Below, in pieces: positions 1-11,183 of a stretch of DNA of 18,206 nt. Each line of letters starts with the position of its first letter. Positions within the stretch are counted from its first letter, which is position 1. A program made the position numbers and the translations under genes. Location of the stretch: the NCBI GenBank assembly GCA_028565635.1, contig JAOXYB010013345.1:1-18206 (forward strand), given 5' to 3'. The notes beneath the pieces were generated by a model. It worked only from the letters and a program-made list of their open reading frames with translations. It was not told the origin of the DNA and ran no database searches. The stretch comes from Phoronis ovalis (taxonomy: Eukaryota; Phoronida; Phoronidae).

Positions 1-3000
1 TGTTCAACACTTGTGTACGCGTTTCAATATAATACGATCCACACCGTTTGATATCACGATACGGCAGCACGTACACTGCATGTTGGTTTATCCCGCTGCC
101 AATAGATGGCGATGTTTACACAACTCGTCCGTGTGGTACCGAATTTATATAAACACTATGAATTGTTTATTTTTTACAATCGCGACTAACCAATATCCAG
201 AAATGTTAAAATGTATACTGGAAAGCATGTTTTGGAACTATATTTTTGGAATTGTACACAGTTTTAGCGAATAAAAATTACGGATAAAGTGAAAGTAAAT
301 TAGTTTAGGTCATGTTGTATTCTATTCTTTAGACCAATTTTTATATTTAATATTCCATTTTTATTTTGAAATGTCCTATTTTTTAGAATTTCCACGCGTA
401 TCTTGCATATTAGATCTGGCCTACTAAGGTTTTACTAGCTGAATTTCACTTGCAACTTAATTTTTTTTAAATACTTTTTTTCATTTCATCACATTGAACG
501 CAACAAGATCATCTTGCTAATTGGTGGTTATCAGTGTGCTGTTGTAACTTGAAGAAAATTTATTTAATTATTATTAATTATTTTTCATATATTACGTTTA
601 ATTCCCGACTTTATATAACCAAAGAAATGATATAGAGTATATAACCAGAAATAAGATCATTGATCTCAGAAAAACTTGAATCCAGCCTATAATGACAATT
701 AAATAACACTGTGGGTTGTGACTGCTGCAGAAAAATAACATATCTGCGTGTAAGCATAAGCTCATTATTGCCTTCAAGAACTTTGAATAAATTTGTGTCA
801 GAAATGTTTGTCAGATACACCGTACCTACGAAGCTAAATTGATATTACAGTGTTTACTCACAAAAAAATTCAGATTTACTAGCTAAAACTCTTATTTTTT
901 AAATTAAAAGCTATTCTCATTGTGGCCTATATTTTTCTACATTAATTTAGACGCTGTTTGCATTGTCAAATAAAATTTAATTTATTTAATAAAAATTATT
1001 TCAAGCACAGCACTCTGATAATGTTTGATTGGCTGATCGTGTTTATATCACCTTACGAGTGTCAGAGCATTTTTGTAAATTTTTTTTCATTACAATATTT
1101 TTTATGCTATTAGCTTTTATTCTGGATATATTAGTTTAGAATTTCTGATTAGAACATAAATATAATTACATAATTCAATTCATTACTTAAACGTTTAATT
1201 TTTTTAAATGTACATTTAATTAAATTATTTAATCAGTCTCTAAGTGCATAATATGCAGTAAATATTTTATAAATCATGCACGTAATATACATTCTGAAAA
1301 TAGAATATTTATCTGTTGCATAAACGTTATTTATACTAAATATTTTAATTAAAATTTTCGGCAGGCTGTCTTAGGTCTATAGAATACCAGCAATGAGATA
1401 AATAACAGTTCTTTGTTGTTCCAATCAGAATCTTTAATTTTGCCTAGTCAATTACTGTCATTCCACCAAACACAGCTAGATTAATATTACATAATAAAGC
1501 ACATACATATATCTAGATATGCTAAAATGAATAGAATATTATTTTTTTCTTCATATCGTATGTGTATGCGTTCTTGCAATATTTTGGATCAAGTTATGAA
1601 ATTTAATTTTATATATTTAACAAACTTATTTTATGCATAACGTAGTCGCAGTTCTTACTGGGAGGTGTATGATTGGGTCAATGGCGCCTTACGAGTTGCG
1701 GTTTTTCGAGTTTTTTATAGATTTTTATTTCAAATATATATTTTTTGTTATCACGTACAAGCACAGTGAGACATACGGCGTTTAAAAGTAACCTGTTTTA
1801 TGACTCTTTATTATTAAAACCTCGTCGTAATACACCTGTCAAACTTATGTCTAAAGTCGAAATATGATTTAAAGACTTTAAATATATTAACTAAATATTT
1901 TTCTAATTATTGGCTAAATAACGGGCATTAATTATATACATGCATTGCCTTTCTGATATGATAGCAATTTCTATATTTTATGACAATAATGCGCTGCTTC
2001 GTCATAAAATGTATTCTCATAAAAGTCTTATCTCGCTTGCTTAGTGGCGACAGTTTTTTTTTCACAAAGACAGTTTCGAAAAAGGCCACACATTACGGAG
2101 GTAGTTGGCATTAAAATGCAATGCAAGTGAGGAGTATATAGTTTGCACCTGAAGGCAAAAAAGCATATTCTCTATTGCAGCGGTGCTTTGCTAAATTCAA
2201 AGATGTCTATGAGGGCACTTATCAAACATTTTTGGAATCCCATTCTATTCAATACCTATTACGATATTTACTGACACTCGGGAAATAAATCTGGAGATCT
2301 TTATTAGTTTGGTCTTTGATAAGACATGACAAAGCTGTCAGATGCAAGAAAAATAAGAGAATGGAGAGGTAGATCAAAACTTAACTGATACCAACGATAA
2401 GAATGAACAAAAAATGTTGTTGCACGCTCATGATTTTTTTTTTAAATTATACCAAAAAATGTAGATTATAAAACGATATCTTTTCTATGCTTAGAATAAG
2501 CTACATTGATTCGGCAATACAGATCTAGTTAAACAAGTCTTTGTTAGTATTGGGATTAACAGTTAATGCGACCAATAATAGCAGTAAAATAAGAATACTG
2601 TTCGCAAGCTCATGCATGACTTCATAAAATTTATGCCAAATAATTTCGGTAGTAAAAAGATACTTTAATTGGAGGATAAACTGGTAACTGGTAGCCTGTA
2701 AAGATTGTACATTTTACGCGTATAATATTCGTTTTTGTACTATAAATTTTAAGAATCAAATTAAATGAATTTTTTAAACAATCGTATTGTTTTGACTATC
2801 ATAGCAAATTTTCCTCAACCTCAACACACATATACATGTATCAATGAAATGCGTGTGTAGACAATGTTCCATCACGATTATGAACGTGCTGGTAATATTA
2901 ATTTTGCTGTCTAGCTTATTTTGTAATTTATAAGCAATTAGTAGGATTGCTGGGGAACATGTGTACTGCACATTCTGGAGCAAGTAAATTAAATCACATA

Positions 3001-5100
3001 AACAGTCCTCGAGTTTTACAATAAATATGGTTAAAAAGAATTCATAGGAGACTGACAGTTAATATCATTTAAAAAAAACAAAAAAACGCTGAAAAAAATG
3101 TTAGCGTGAGCTATATTATAAAAAGAGTAAAACTAGCTCAGTTATTGTACAGTAATTCTGAAAATGACTGAGAAGTAACTTACATCAGTTGCGAAAACAG
3201 ATACAAATAAAACAAAAGAAAATAAAAATGAGAATTGCGGAATAAATGATGAAAGTGTCTGGATAACATGGAAATAGCGAAAAAAACTGCTGAATTTTTA
3301 AATCATAAGCTAAATAAAACGACATATTCGTAAATTAAGTACGAAATAAAAAATAACATATCAGATATCGACTTTAAATATTGTTCTTAGAATTTGTATT
3401 TTTGGCAAACAGTTTTCGTCTTTACTAATAATATGATGAACCCTATAAATCATAGACATTAAATTCATCAATTCTTGGTCGTGATTCTTATAACTAACCA
3501 ATAATATATTGTTTTAATTGCGGTATTTCAATATTTTTGTATGCCTGGTTCTGTGTCATAAAAATCGCCGTTTTTTATTTATAAGATACAAATTATTAAA
3601 TATGTCTGAGCATAGTGTTCCAACAAAATACTTGACAGTCTAAGAAAACCTGCACTATGAGATTTAATGGGAACTGGGGAAAATTGAGCTAATGGCAGCT
3701 CGATTTTCTGATTTATTTTCTTGGACCATTGTGTTACTTTTCGCTATTTTTTATAGAACTCGTAGCAGTTTGAAATTTGTCCGTTGAATTTAAAATATTT
3801 CATTTTTCCCTGGACTATTATTCACTACTTTCTACATGATGCAGTACCGTCAATGATATGCTCACAACTGACCAGGGTCTGCTTTCGGGGATATGTGAAC
3901 TCGACAAAAATGTTTGGTATATGTTCCCATTTAGGTAACATTTTTTTCTGTATTTTTAGGAAAAATTTAAAATCAGGTGTTTACTTTGTTTTAATAATAT
4001 ATAGCCAATATTTTGTTAATTGGATTAAAAATGACTGATATTATGCCTCAAAGCTTTGATACTACCATGTTAAAGAATATAGTCGTATGGGTACAATAAA
4101 ATCTCACCGAATGAAGTGTATCGGGGTATAGTTGTTCTGTTGAGTGTACTTTGCATAATACCGACCGAGGGTTAGGCGATGAAGTGTATCTACAGACTCC
4201 TTATCGTTACTTTTGTCTAGACATTTTTGTAATGAATAACGTTTCTATGTTTGTTGTTAACAAAATACCAAATTAATGACATATTACGAAAATTAAACAA
4301 ATAATTAGATTAAACTCCGACGAAACAATAACAAAATTGTAACAGAATCTAATGCGCTTGCATTTTAAAACTAATTTTGAAATAAAGTAACGTCGCTGAC
4401 TACAAACGAAATATTGTTTACATTGCACACATATATCAAAATTTATTACTTGGAAACGACAAAGGTTGAGCTCTTGACAGAAAAACACTTAGTTTTTGGG
4501 ATATGCAAAACTGGTATTAGGGGGTGCGTAACTAGCTAACTACTAAGTGACCGATAGATTTGCAATTCATACAAACTTGTAAACTAGTTTTTTTTCTATA
4601 TTGAGACACTGTGCATTTATTTGAAAGCATGGCTATAGCAGATAAATGTAAATTAGCGATTATTCTTCTTCGAATTAGTTACTACACTCCTTTTTTGTAA
4701 ATGGACTCGGCTCGATGGGCAGTGCCTTAAAACTAAGAATATATATCGGTTACAAGAAAGTCAAGACTGCTTCCAAAGCAAACACATTGCTAGCTAGAAC
4801 ATAAGATAAGGCAGAGAGATCCAAGAGGCCATAAAATAAAATTTGATACTCTAAATGTGCAAGGAATATTTTTTTCAAATTCTAAAGAGCATTTATTAAG
4901 AGGGTTTGATTTTTATGATCAGTTAAAACAGTGTTTAATAGTTGTAAACATTTAAAGAAAGAAATAAACTTTCCTAGGTTAAATTTTAAACTCAGGTACA
5001 TTTGCACATTTTTTCACGAATCACCGCCGTTACTTCTCGTTAAATCTTGCGTATTGAAATCTTTAATAATCAAGTAAAATTGGTGACAAGGTGCCAGTTT
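1..5100. other. Upstream intergenic region, no gene recognised
   Basis: This AT-rich stretch has only short open frames (under 90 codons) with no recognisable domain, no codon-like composition and no plausible splice partners. It contains many homopolymer A/T runs. Local structure includes a CCTTACGAGT 10-mer at 1051-1060 and again at 1687-1696, each preceded by GATTGG, and an ATGAAGTGTATC 12-mer at 4111-4122 and 4179-4190. A TTTATG core, the type of site Cdx proteins bind, lies at 4912-4917, about 520 bp before the start codon, but this motif is common in AT-rich DNA. The region probably holds distal regulatory DNA for the downstream homeobox gene, which is inference from position only. Confidence 0.6.
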
Positions 5101-5112
5101 AATTTCCAACTC

Positions 5113-5120
5113 TATAAAAA
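5113..5120 (+). promoter_or_regulatory. Candidate TATA box (TATAAAAA)
   Basis: TATAAAAA is a good match to the metazoan TATA consensus and lies 318 bp before the predicted start codon. If used, transcription would begin near 5140-5150, giving a 5' leader of about 290 nt. A second TATA-like string, GATAAAAG at 5319-5326, would instead give a start near 5350 and a leader of about 90 nt. AT-rich DNA produces such strings by chance, so neither is certain. Confidence 0.35.
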
Positions 5121-5194
5121 TCTCATTTCGCCCCCAAAATTAGTTAAAACCATTATTCTATTCAAGTGTTCATCGATTTAACATCCTTGGTTCT

Positions 5195-5230
5195 GATTGG
5201 TCAATATCTTGCAAATGTCGCATTACGTCA
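5195..5230. promoter_or_regulatory. Inverted CCAAT box plus CRE-like site
   Basis: GATTGG at 5195-5200 is an inverted CCAAT box (NF-Y type) and is followed directly by TCAAT. TTACGTCA at 5223-5230 is a one-base variant of the CREB/ATF palindrome TGACGTCA. The two are about one promoter element apart in a locally GC-richer stretch just upstream of the CDS, which suggests proximal promoter elements. The reverse complement of the CRE-like octamer, TGACGTAA, recurs in the intron at 13474-13481. Motif matches are seen directly; function is inferred. Confidence 0.35.
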
Positions 5231-5292
5231 CTAAGAGTAGAGTCTCAGAATAACCAGGTAAACAGAGGATGGAGACTTGAAAAGACCGCCAC

Positions 5293-5323
5293 AGATACTA
5301 TCTCTTTGTATTGATCAAGATAA
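5293..5323. promoter_or_regulatory. Cluster of three GATA cores near the start of the gene
   Basis: AGATA at 5293-5297, TATCT (the same motif reversed) at 5299-5303 and AGATAA at 5318-5323 put three GATA cores in 31 bp. A CTTTGTA string at 5304-5310 partly matches the TCF/LEF core CTTTGWW. Cdx genes act in posterior and gut tissue, where GATA factors and Wnt/TCF signalling are established regulators, so the cluster is plausible as an input site. It would lie in the 5' leader if transcription starts near 5145. Confidence 0.3.
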
Positions 5324-5365
5324 AAGGGACCGCCTCATTAAGAGCTGAAGAAAATTGTTCGCCTA

Positions 5366-5371
5366 ATGTAG
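5366..5371 (+). promoter_or_regulatory. Minimal upstream ORF (ATG-TAG) in the putative 5' leader
   Basis: An ATG followed directly by TAG lies 66 nt upstream of the predicted start codon and in the same frame. The TAG also closes the CDS frame upstream, which makes 5438 the first in-frame ATG after it. Two more short upstream ORFs exist if the leader reaches further: 5267-5278 (three codons plus stop) and 5215-5253 (12 codons plus stop). Start-stop elements can stall ribosomes and lower main-ORF translation. Whether they are in the mRNA depends on the unmapped transcription start. Confidence 0.4.
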
Positions 5372-5437
5372 GATAGTTCATTCCAAAGCAGACCTTCAAC
5401 GGGAACGGATCGTGGTGCGCAAATTGATTGCTTTCAA

Positions 5438-5951
5438 ATGTTAGAATCTGTCGTACCACCAGAAGCTATGGTATATGATCAGTTAACTATGTTTCCTGGT
5501 CGCTATCCCACTGAAAGTCCTTACAATATAAGCCAGCTTAGTTATTCCACACAACAAGGGGCACAATATCAAGACGCTTACGGTTCTGTACATCCGGGTG
5601 CACATCACGGTATCCCCAATGCCAACCATATGCAACAAGGTTGGATGTATCATCAGCCAAGAACGTCACCATATGAAGAATGGAATACGTCTGGTTACGC
5701 CAACGCTACGCCGTCACAAGCCACAATGCCTTCGCATGCGTATCATAAACCTAACGAGTATGTGTCCCAGAGTAACATTATGGGTTTAGACGGACCGAGT
5801 CTCTCTCCTAGCAGTTCTGGGTCATTGTCGACTTCGCCATCACAGACAAGTCCATCTAGCAACGGTATGGGGTCTATGGTGAATCGAGCCCAACCAAGAC
5901 AACCGTATGATTGGATGAAAAAACAGTCGTACCAGTCAATGCCACATACAG
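5438..5951 (+). CDS. cdx: Caudal-type homeobox protein (Cdx), coding exon 1
   Basis: This exon encodes residues 1-171 and the first base of codon 172 of a Cdx/caudal transcription factor, a nuclear DNA-binding protein that in bilaterians controls posterior axial patterning and gut or hindgut identity. The N-terminal region is rich in Tyr, Pro, Ser, Gln and His, as expected of a transactivation domain. It includes a SPYEEWNTSGY stretch (residues 77-87) resembling the acidic-Trp..Tyr motif of vertebrate Cdx proteins. A Ser/Pro block at 121-141 carries three Ser-Pro pairs, possible proline-directed kinase sites. The hexapeptide PYDWMKK (156-162, bases 5903-5923) is the cofactor-binding motif diagnostic of Cdx, presumed to contact PBC-class homeodomain proteins. 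An in-frame stop at 5369-5371 bounds the start. Met11 (ATG at 5468) has a better initiation context (G at -3 and +4) than Met1 (C at -3), so a 262-residue product is possible. The exon ends at ACAG|GTAAAC, a good splice donor, leaving a phase-1 intron. Reading past the donor gives only eight unrelated residues before a stop. Confidence 0.95.
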
Positions 5952-5967
5952 GTAAACATTTTAATTT

Positions 5968-5991
5968 AATAAAATAGTATACTAAAATAAA
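5968..5991 (+). promoter_or_regulatory. Two AATAAA hexamers just inside the intron
   Basis: AATAAA occurs at 5968-5973 and 5986-5991, 16 and 34 nt after the splice donor. The first ends just before the TAG (5975-5977) that closes the read-through frame. Downstream sequence near 5994-6014 has some GTG/TGTG content. If used, premature cleavage would give a 179-residue protein with the hexapeptide and no homeodomain. The hexamers are seen directly; their use is inference and could be chance in this AT-rich DNA. Confidence 0.3.
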
Positions 5992-6200
5992 CAAGTGACA
6001 TAAAATGACTGTGCATAACACACGAGTTCAACCACCGATAAAAGATAATCCATTAAGCCACATACCTAAACCTGTTTCACGAATAACTTGCATGGTTGTT
6101 ACTCTGAGTCTGCATGATAGCTTCCTATTTCTGTAAAGTAAAAATCGGTCACTTAAACTACGTTGTTTCATATGCATGAATAATTAGTAAAGTGAGACTG

Positions 6201-6218
6201 TATATATATATATATATA
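6201..6218. repeat. (TA)9 microsatellite
   Basis: A perfect run of nine TA dinucleotides lies in the 5' part of the intron, flanked by GACTG on the left and GGGTAAGACTAG on the right. It is likely to be length-polymorphic. No functional role is evident. Confidence 0.9.
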
Positions 6219-7877
6219 GGGTAAGACTAGAAGTTTTATATTTTTATTGTAAGTTGTAACAAGTGACCTAAAGTAACACATAATTAGGAAAACTTTATAG
6301 ACTTTCCTTTATTGGTTTATTATTATATAGCAATATATAAATTCACAAACGTGTTGATAAACATCTTGGTTTTGACAAATTGGCGTAACGTTACAATATC
6401 CTATCTGTACAACAATAAACCGTGCTAGGTACAATTTATTTATATAATCTTGGGAAGTATTTTGATGTTATTCTGAGGCTTTGTAATGATTTTTTCAAAC
6501 GAAATTACTTATAAATGTCCATACGTATTTTTTTGATGGCATGGTAGTAGTTTCGTCGTATTTTTTCTGCGTATTTTAAGCCATAAATTATATTCGCTCA
6601 GTTAACAAATTCTGGTCCAAGATACCAGCAAGCGTTTCATAACATTCTGCTGTCTGCAAATCTTATGAAAAAATTAGTTTTACTTTGGCTGCCAATTTTA
6701 GATAATGTGCAAAAATGTGTGTTAATTTGCGAGCTAAAAATAAAGCTAGACTTTGAAAAAATATTGGGAATAAAATATAATTTCTTATTCTACAATAATT
6801 ATAATTCCTTCTTGTCAGGTAACAGCAAAGCTACTCTAAACAATAACATTATAAAACGTTATCGATTTTGTATCAAGTATAAAATAAGACTCCACGTTAA
6901 GGTACGGGTTAAGGACAACATTGCAACAACTTTAATATAAATATAGGTTAAAAAACTGTTCCACTTTTTATGCACGCATAAATTCGGTTAGCAATGTATA
7001 ACAAAAAAATAGCTTAATGCATTGAGATAAACGTCTCTTTTTGTCTCGTAGAACAAAATTACAAGACTGCATAAGTTTTATAAAGACTAAATTGTATTCC
7101 ACAACAAGCCGACATTTAAGTTCATATGCATTATAATAGGATTAAAATTTCCAAATAACAACAGAGAACTCTGTTTGCTTGTTAACCGAACTAGACACGC
7201 ATCTCAACATAAGTAAACAAATTATAATACAAAATGCTAGCAACGGGTTTAATAAAAATTGTTACAACTCAGAATAAAGTCTTATTACAATCGAGACGAC
7301 GTCTTGCGTAGGAGACAATTTTTTGGCTTCGTTGTAAAAGTATTTCTTTAGCCATTGGAATCCAATTTTCTGCCTCCACGAAACTTGTTGTGGCGGCTAA
7401 TATCAAAGGAGTATCATTACCTGCTAAATGTTTACTATCAACAAAATCTTAACAAGATTAATGCCTTAATACAACTAAACTTGAATCAAAGTTAGTGTAT
7501 ATTAAAGACCTATTTTGTTTACTCAATGAATTGATACCTAATAAGTCATTTATTGTAATTTCTGGGTAATTTATATCAGCAGATAAGTAGAAAGATGTAA
7601 GACTTAGTCTGTCTTCCCGTGGCGCCGTTTATAGTTTGAAAATTCACACATTCTTTCCAACACTTTCCCGTTCCGTCTGCTAACTGTCTTAGCTTTGTCG
7701 GTGGCTATTGAATACCCAGAAGACTCTGTTTTTGTTTGTGTAATACACTTGCAGCAAGGCAACAATTAATACATAGTTGTCCGAAAAGAATGCTTATTGT
7801 CGTGCAGAAAAATTCGTATTTATTCCGCGGAAACATCGTGCGCGGCTTTTGATTTCGTAGGTTTATTTCTTGAAATT

Positions 7878-7934
7878 ATGAACTCCCTCAAGGTTGTATT
7901 TTAACCCTCTAGCTAGACTAGTGTGGGAGTTCAT
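7878..7934. repeat. 10-bp perfect inverted repeat with 37-bp spacer
   Basis: ATGAACTCCC at 7878-7887 is the exact reverse complement of GGGAGTTCAT at 7925-7934. The spacer contains a short internal GGTT/AACC pairing and a CTAGCTAG palindrome. As RNA the segment could fold into a stem with an internal hairpin. It may be a relic of a small foldback element or just an intronic hairpin; no target-site duplication was recognised. Confidence 0.6.
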
Positions 7935-8580
7935 TAAACGTTCAAGTTTACCATACAATTTGTGTATTACAAAACGTAACGAAAACACTATAAAACTATT
8001 AAACACTCCATAAAATTTAAGGTAAAATTAACTTTTAAACATAATAATTCTTGAAGGGCGACAAAGCTTAATACAACTTTACAGCTTGAAGGTGGTGCCT
8101 TTAATAACAGCAGTATTTATCGTTGTTTTATTAAATATTTTCTGCAGTTCTGCCGGGTGACTCTAGTTTAATTTTACCTGATCATAATGGTGAAACATAA
8201 TCCACGTCGCTTTCTCCACGAGAATTCCCAGTGTTTTTTTTTTCATTTTTCCTCATTCTGTGAAACGTGATCTTTTATTCACTTTTTGTAAATGTAAATG
8301 GATTCTTACATCATAGTACTAAATGTGGCGTAAATAATAAGATAATATATAATTTTTCAAAATTCCTATAACGTCGTTAAAATATTTTAAATCTAGTTTA
8401 TTCAAGTAATTATTATACTAGAAATATTACCAATTTTGGAAGATGCTATTGACATCAACAGGACAGTTTGCTTCACACAATTCTCGCATTTAAAACGTTA
8501 TCGTTTGTAAATATGTTTAATAACTCTAACAGATTTATATTACTTTAACATTACATAACAACTTCTGGTAGCAATTATTT

Positions 8581-8660
8581 CCTGGTCGGGCTTCCATTCT
8601 TGGGAGGTTTCGCTCGCTGAACATTACACGCCCACCCGCGTTAGGCCTCGTCCCCTAAAT
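8581..8660. other. GC-rich patch in the intron, origin unknown
   Basis: This segment is much richer in G+C than its surroundings, with several C runs and strings such as CGCTCGCTG and CCCACCCGCG. I see no open frame of note, no tRNA-like A and B box pair and no known repeat. It could be a conserved regulatory element or a remnant of an inserted element such as a SINE. Neither can be decided here. Confidence 0.35.
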
Positions 8661-11183
8661 AGGTACAGGAGTTATTTTATATAATATCACTTGTAGATTT
8701 AACATACTCGTACATTGAATATCATCTTGTAATACGGTGCTTTGCTTTTATTTTCAATTTACTGCATTGTTCTTTGATCCAGCTTGTAAGGGCTTGTCAC
8801 AGACGATTTTGTTAAAGTTTTAAAATGTATGCGTTCTCCCCACTATTGTACTATAGGATTTTCTTTATTTCGTTTACTGAAATTCAAAATCCTGTACTCT
8901 TGTATGATATCTTCAGTGTGTTTTCAGGAAGCAGAAAATAAACCATATTTAAAATTAACTTTGGGAAATAAACGTTTTGAATAAACATAAAATAAATAAT
9001 AAATGACTGTAAGATTAAAAATCTGATGCCCTAAAAACTATGGTGATGGAAATGGGTTAATTTTGATAATAATACGTATGCTGTTGAATGATTAGGTAAC
9101 GAAGCGTAATAAAGTGTAACAAACATTTAAGTGGATAAATTTTCGCACAGGTTCAAAGCGTCTGCTGAGTTCCCTTTTCTTAAAATGTGCCGATCTGAAA
9201 TTTGCATATATCTTTTAAATTACTTGCAACTGTTTCAAACTACTCAATCCATTTATTCTTTAAATTTCGATGCTCACGTCCTATACAATATACACAGGAT
9301 AAACTGCGTAAACATTCACCGATATTTCGCTTCAAATAATTTAATCAGGTTGGTTAATTATGATTATATCAGGTAAAAGATCTTTTAAAACGCAAATACA
9401 ATTTGTTAAATTACTGTTGTTTTTTTTGGTTAATATTTGAAACTTAATCGTGATCGAGAGTTTAAAAGTGCCGTGAACATTCACAGAATAATAATATTTT
9501 GATATGGAAGGCGTACAAAATATAATTAAACAGGGTAGTCTAGTAATTCAGCCTTCAAACTGTTCACACTTATATAAAATGGGCATTTATTTTGGGCATA
9601 TTGCTCAAATTAAAAAAAAGGAAATTAAAAAGTTCCCGACGTCTCTCACTGAATAAAATTAACATATAGAATTGAACAATTTCGGAAATGAACTCAAATG
9701 GGCCTAAACTGTATCTAAGAGGTTTCTGCACTGAACAACGTACGTATTGATAATAAGTGATGACACACAGATACCATGTTCATTAAACATAACATAAATT
9801 CTGTTTTGTTTATATTCTTTCAGAAAATGATAATGCTGCTGACATACATTTTAAAGTTCAAAGGGAAACTAATGGCCAATTTTTCGGTTAATTTTAGATC
9901 TGGTGAATTTATGTCTGTATAATTATTAACGACTTATTTAGCAACTTTGTGAACCATTTTATTTGGTAGTGAATATATCATAGTTTTTTAATTTGAAAAA
10001 TTCAAGGGAATTTGTTTCTGATTATGACGTATCACTGTTTTCTTGATGTTAAATGAACAGACCATTTGAAAAAAATACTGAAATTTAATCTTAAAATAAA
10101 CTATAAAGTTCAGAAACGATATAACAACTACACCAAAAAATTTGGATATTTTTATCAGAGAAAGGTGCCGTCATCAAACCGTGAATACTGAGTCAACAAA
10201 ATGTTTCAAATTATAAATATTTTCAAACGGATATCTGTAGGATAAAGTAATTCTATCACCGAAACCGGTCAGTTCTGCATTATTTACATGCCTGCAATTA
10301 AACTAGAAAGAATGCAGTTAAATATGGCTAATGTTCATCATCACAAAACAGGTTTCATTGAACCTAATAGCTCTATTAGCTTGGCGATCGTGTTCTAGCA
10401 GCTACGAAGAAACAGTTGCCACCCAAGTTGTTATGGTATATACCTTTTGTCCTTTAATGTCCTTAACCCACGCCTTTCCTCTGAGCTTCGGATGGATGTG
10501 GTCTTAAAAAATTCTATTTTATCAAAGTTTTAACATATTTTTTTTTAGATAATTAACCTTTTAATTAATTAAGTATCTCCTGTTGATAGATCACTTTATT
10601 TTATTATCATATTATAAAATTGAGGTTATGTCTTATTGTATAAACGTACACTAATTGTGAGTATTTTTTCGGAAGAAAACTGAAAATCAGAACATTTTTC
10701 ATTGCGCAATACTGTATTGTATGCGTAACTTATTACAAAGTATAACAACTATAACCCGTAATAACAAAGAATAAAGGAGGCATCATGATTTCGATTTTTA
10801 TGAGAACATTCTATAACACGTTTATTCAGCAGCAATCTGTGCAATGCTGTATTATTCTTTTAATTGTTAATTCTTAAGACAAAATGAAAAAAAACAACTT
10901 AAGTCACTCAAGTCACCCCTTGCAAAATGACCAGAATGAGGCTATTAGACATATAAATCATCCGGCCAGTCAGCGAGGTATTTACTTTAGTTGTTTTTCA
11001 TATCAGGCTAGTTGATATTAAAAATTTCATGCGTAAATCATAATCTACTTTAAAATGCTTTATACACCTATATTGCCGATTGATGTAAAACTGGGCTGCA
11101 AGGCTTGTACGCATAACTAAGACTTACATGCAACTTGGTCATGTCTGGGGTTTATCGGACCTAGAAAATTGCGACCCATTTCA

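Noticed and set aside
11-274. 87-codon plus-strand open frame at the window start
   Set aside because: It has no domain, low-complexity AT-driven codons and no plausible splice sites or homology. Frames of this size are expected by chance in 18 kb.
3784-4038. 84-codon plus-strand frame upstream of the gene, with a hydrophobic stretch
   Set aside because: Phe/Ile-rich runs come from T-rich DNA. There is no good start context, no promoter and no recognisable family.
5598-5789. Plus-strand frame overlapping exon 1 in another phase
   Set aside because: It lies wholly inside the Cdx exon in an alternative frame and has no independent signal. It is a shadow of the real coding frame.
5743-6021. 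92-codon minus-strand frame across the exon 1/intron junction
   Set aside because: It is antisense to the well-supported exon 1, crosses its splice donor and resembles no protein family.
6665-6940. 91-codon plus-strand frame in the intron
   Set aside because: It is Lys/Asn/Ile/Leu-rich as expected of AT-rich random DNA, with no domain and no matching splice sites.
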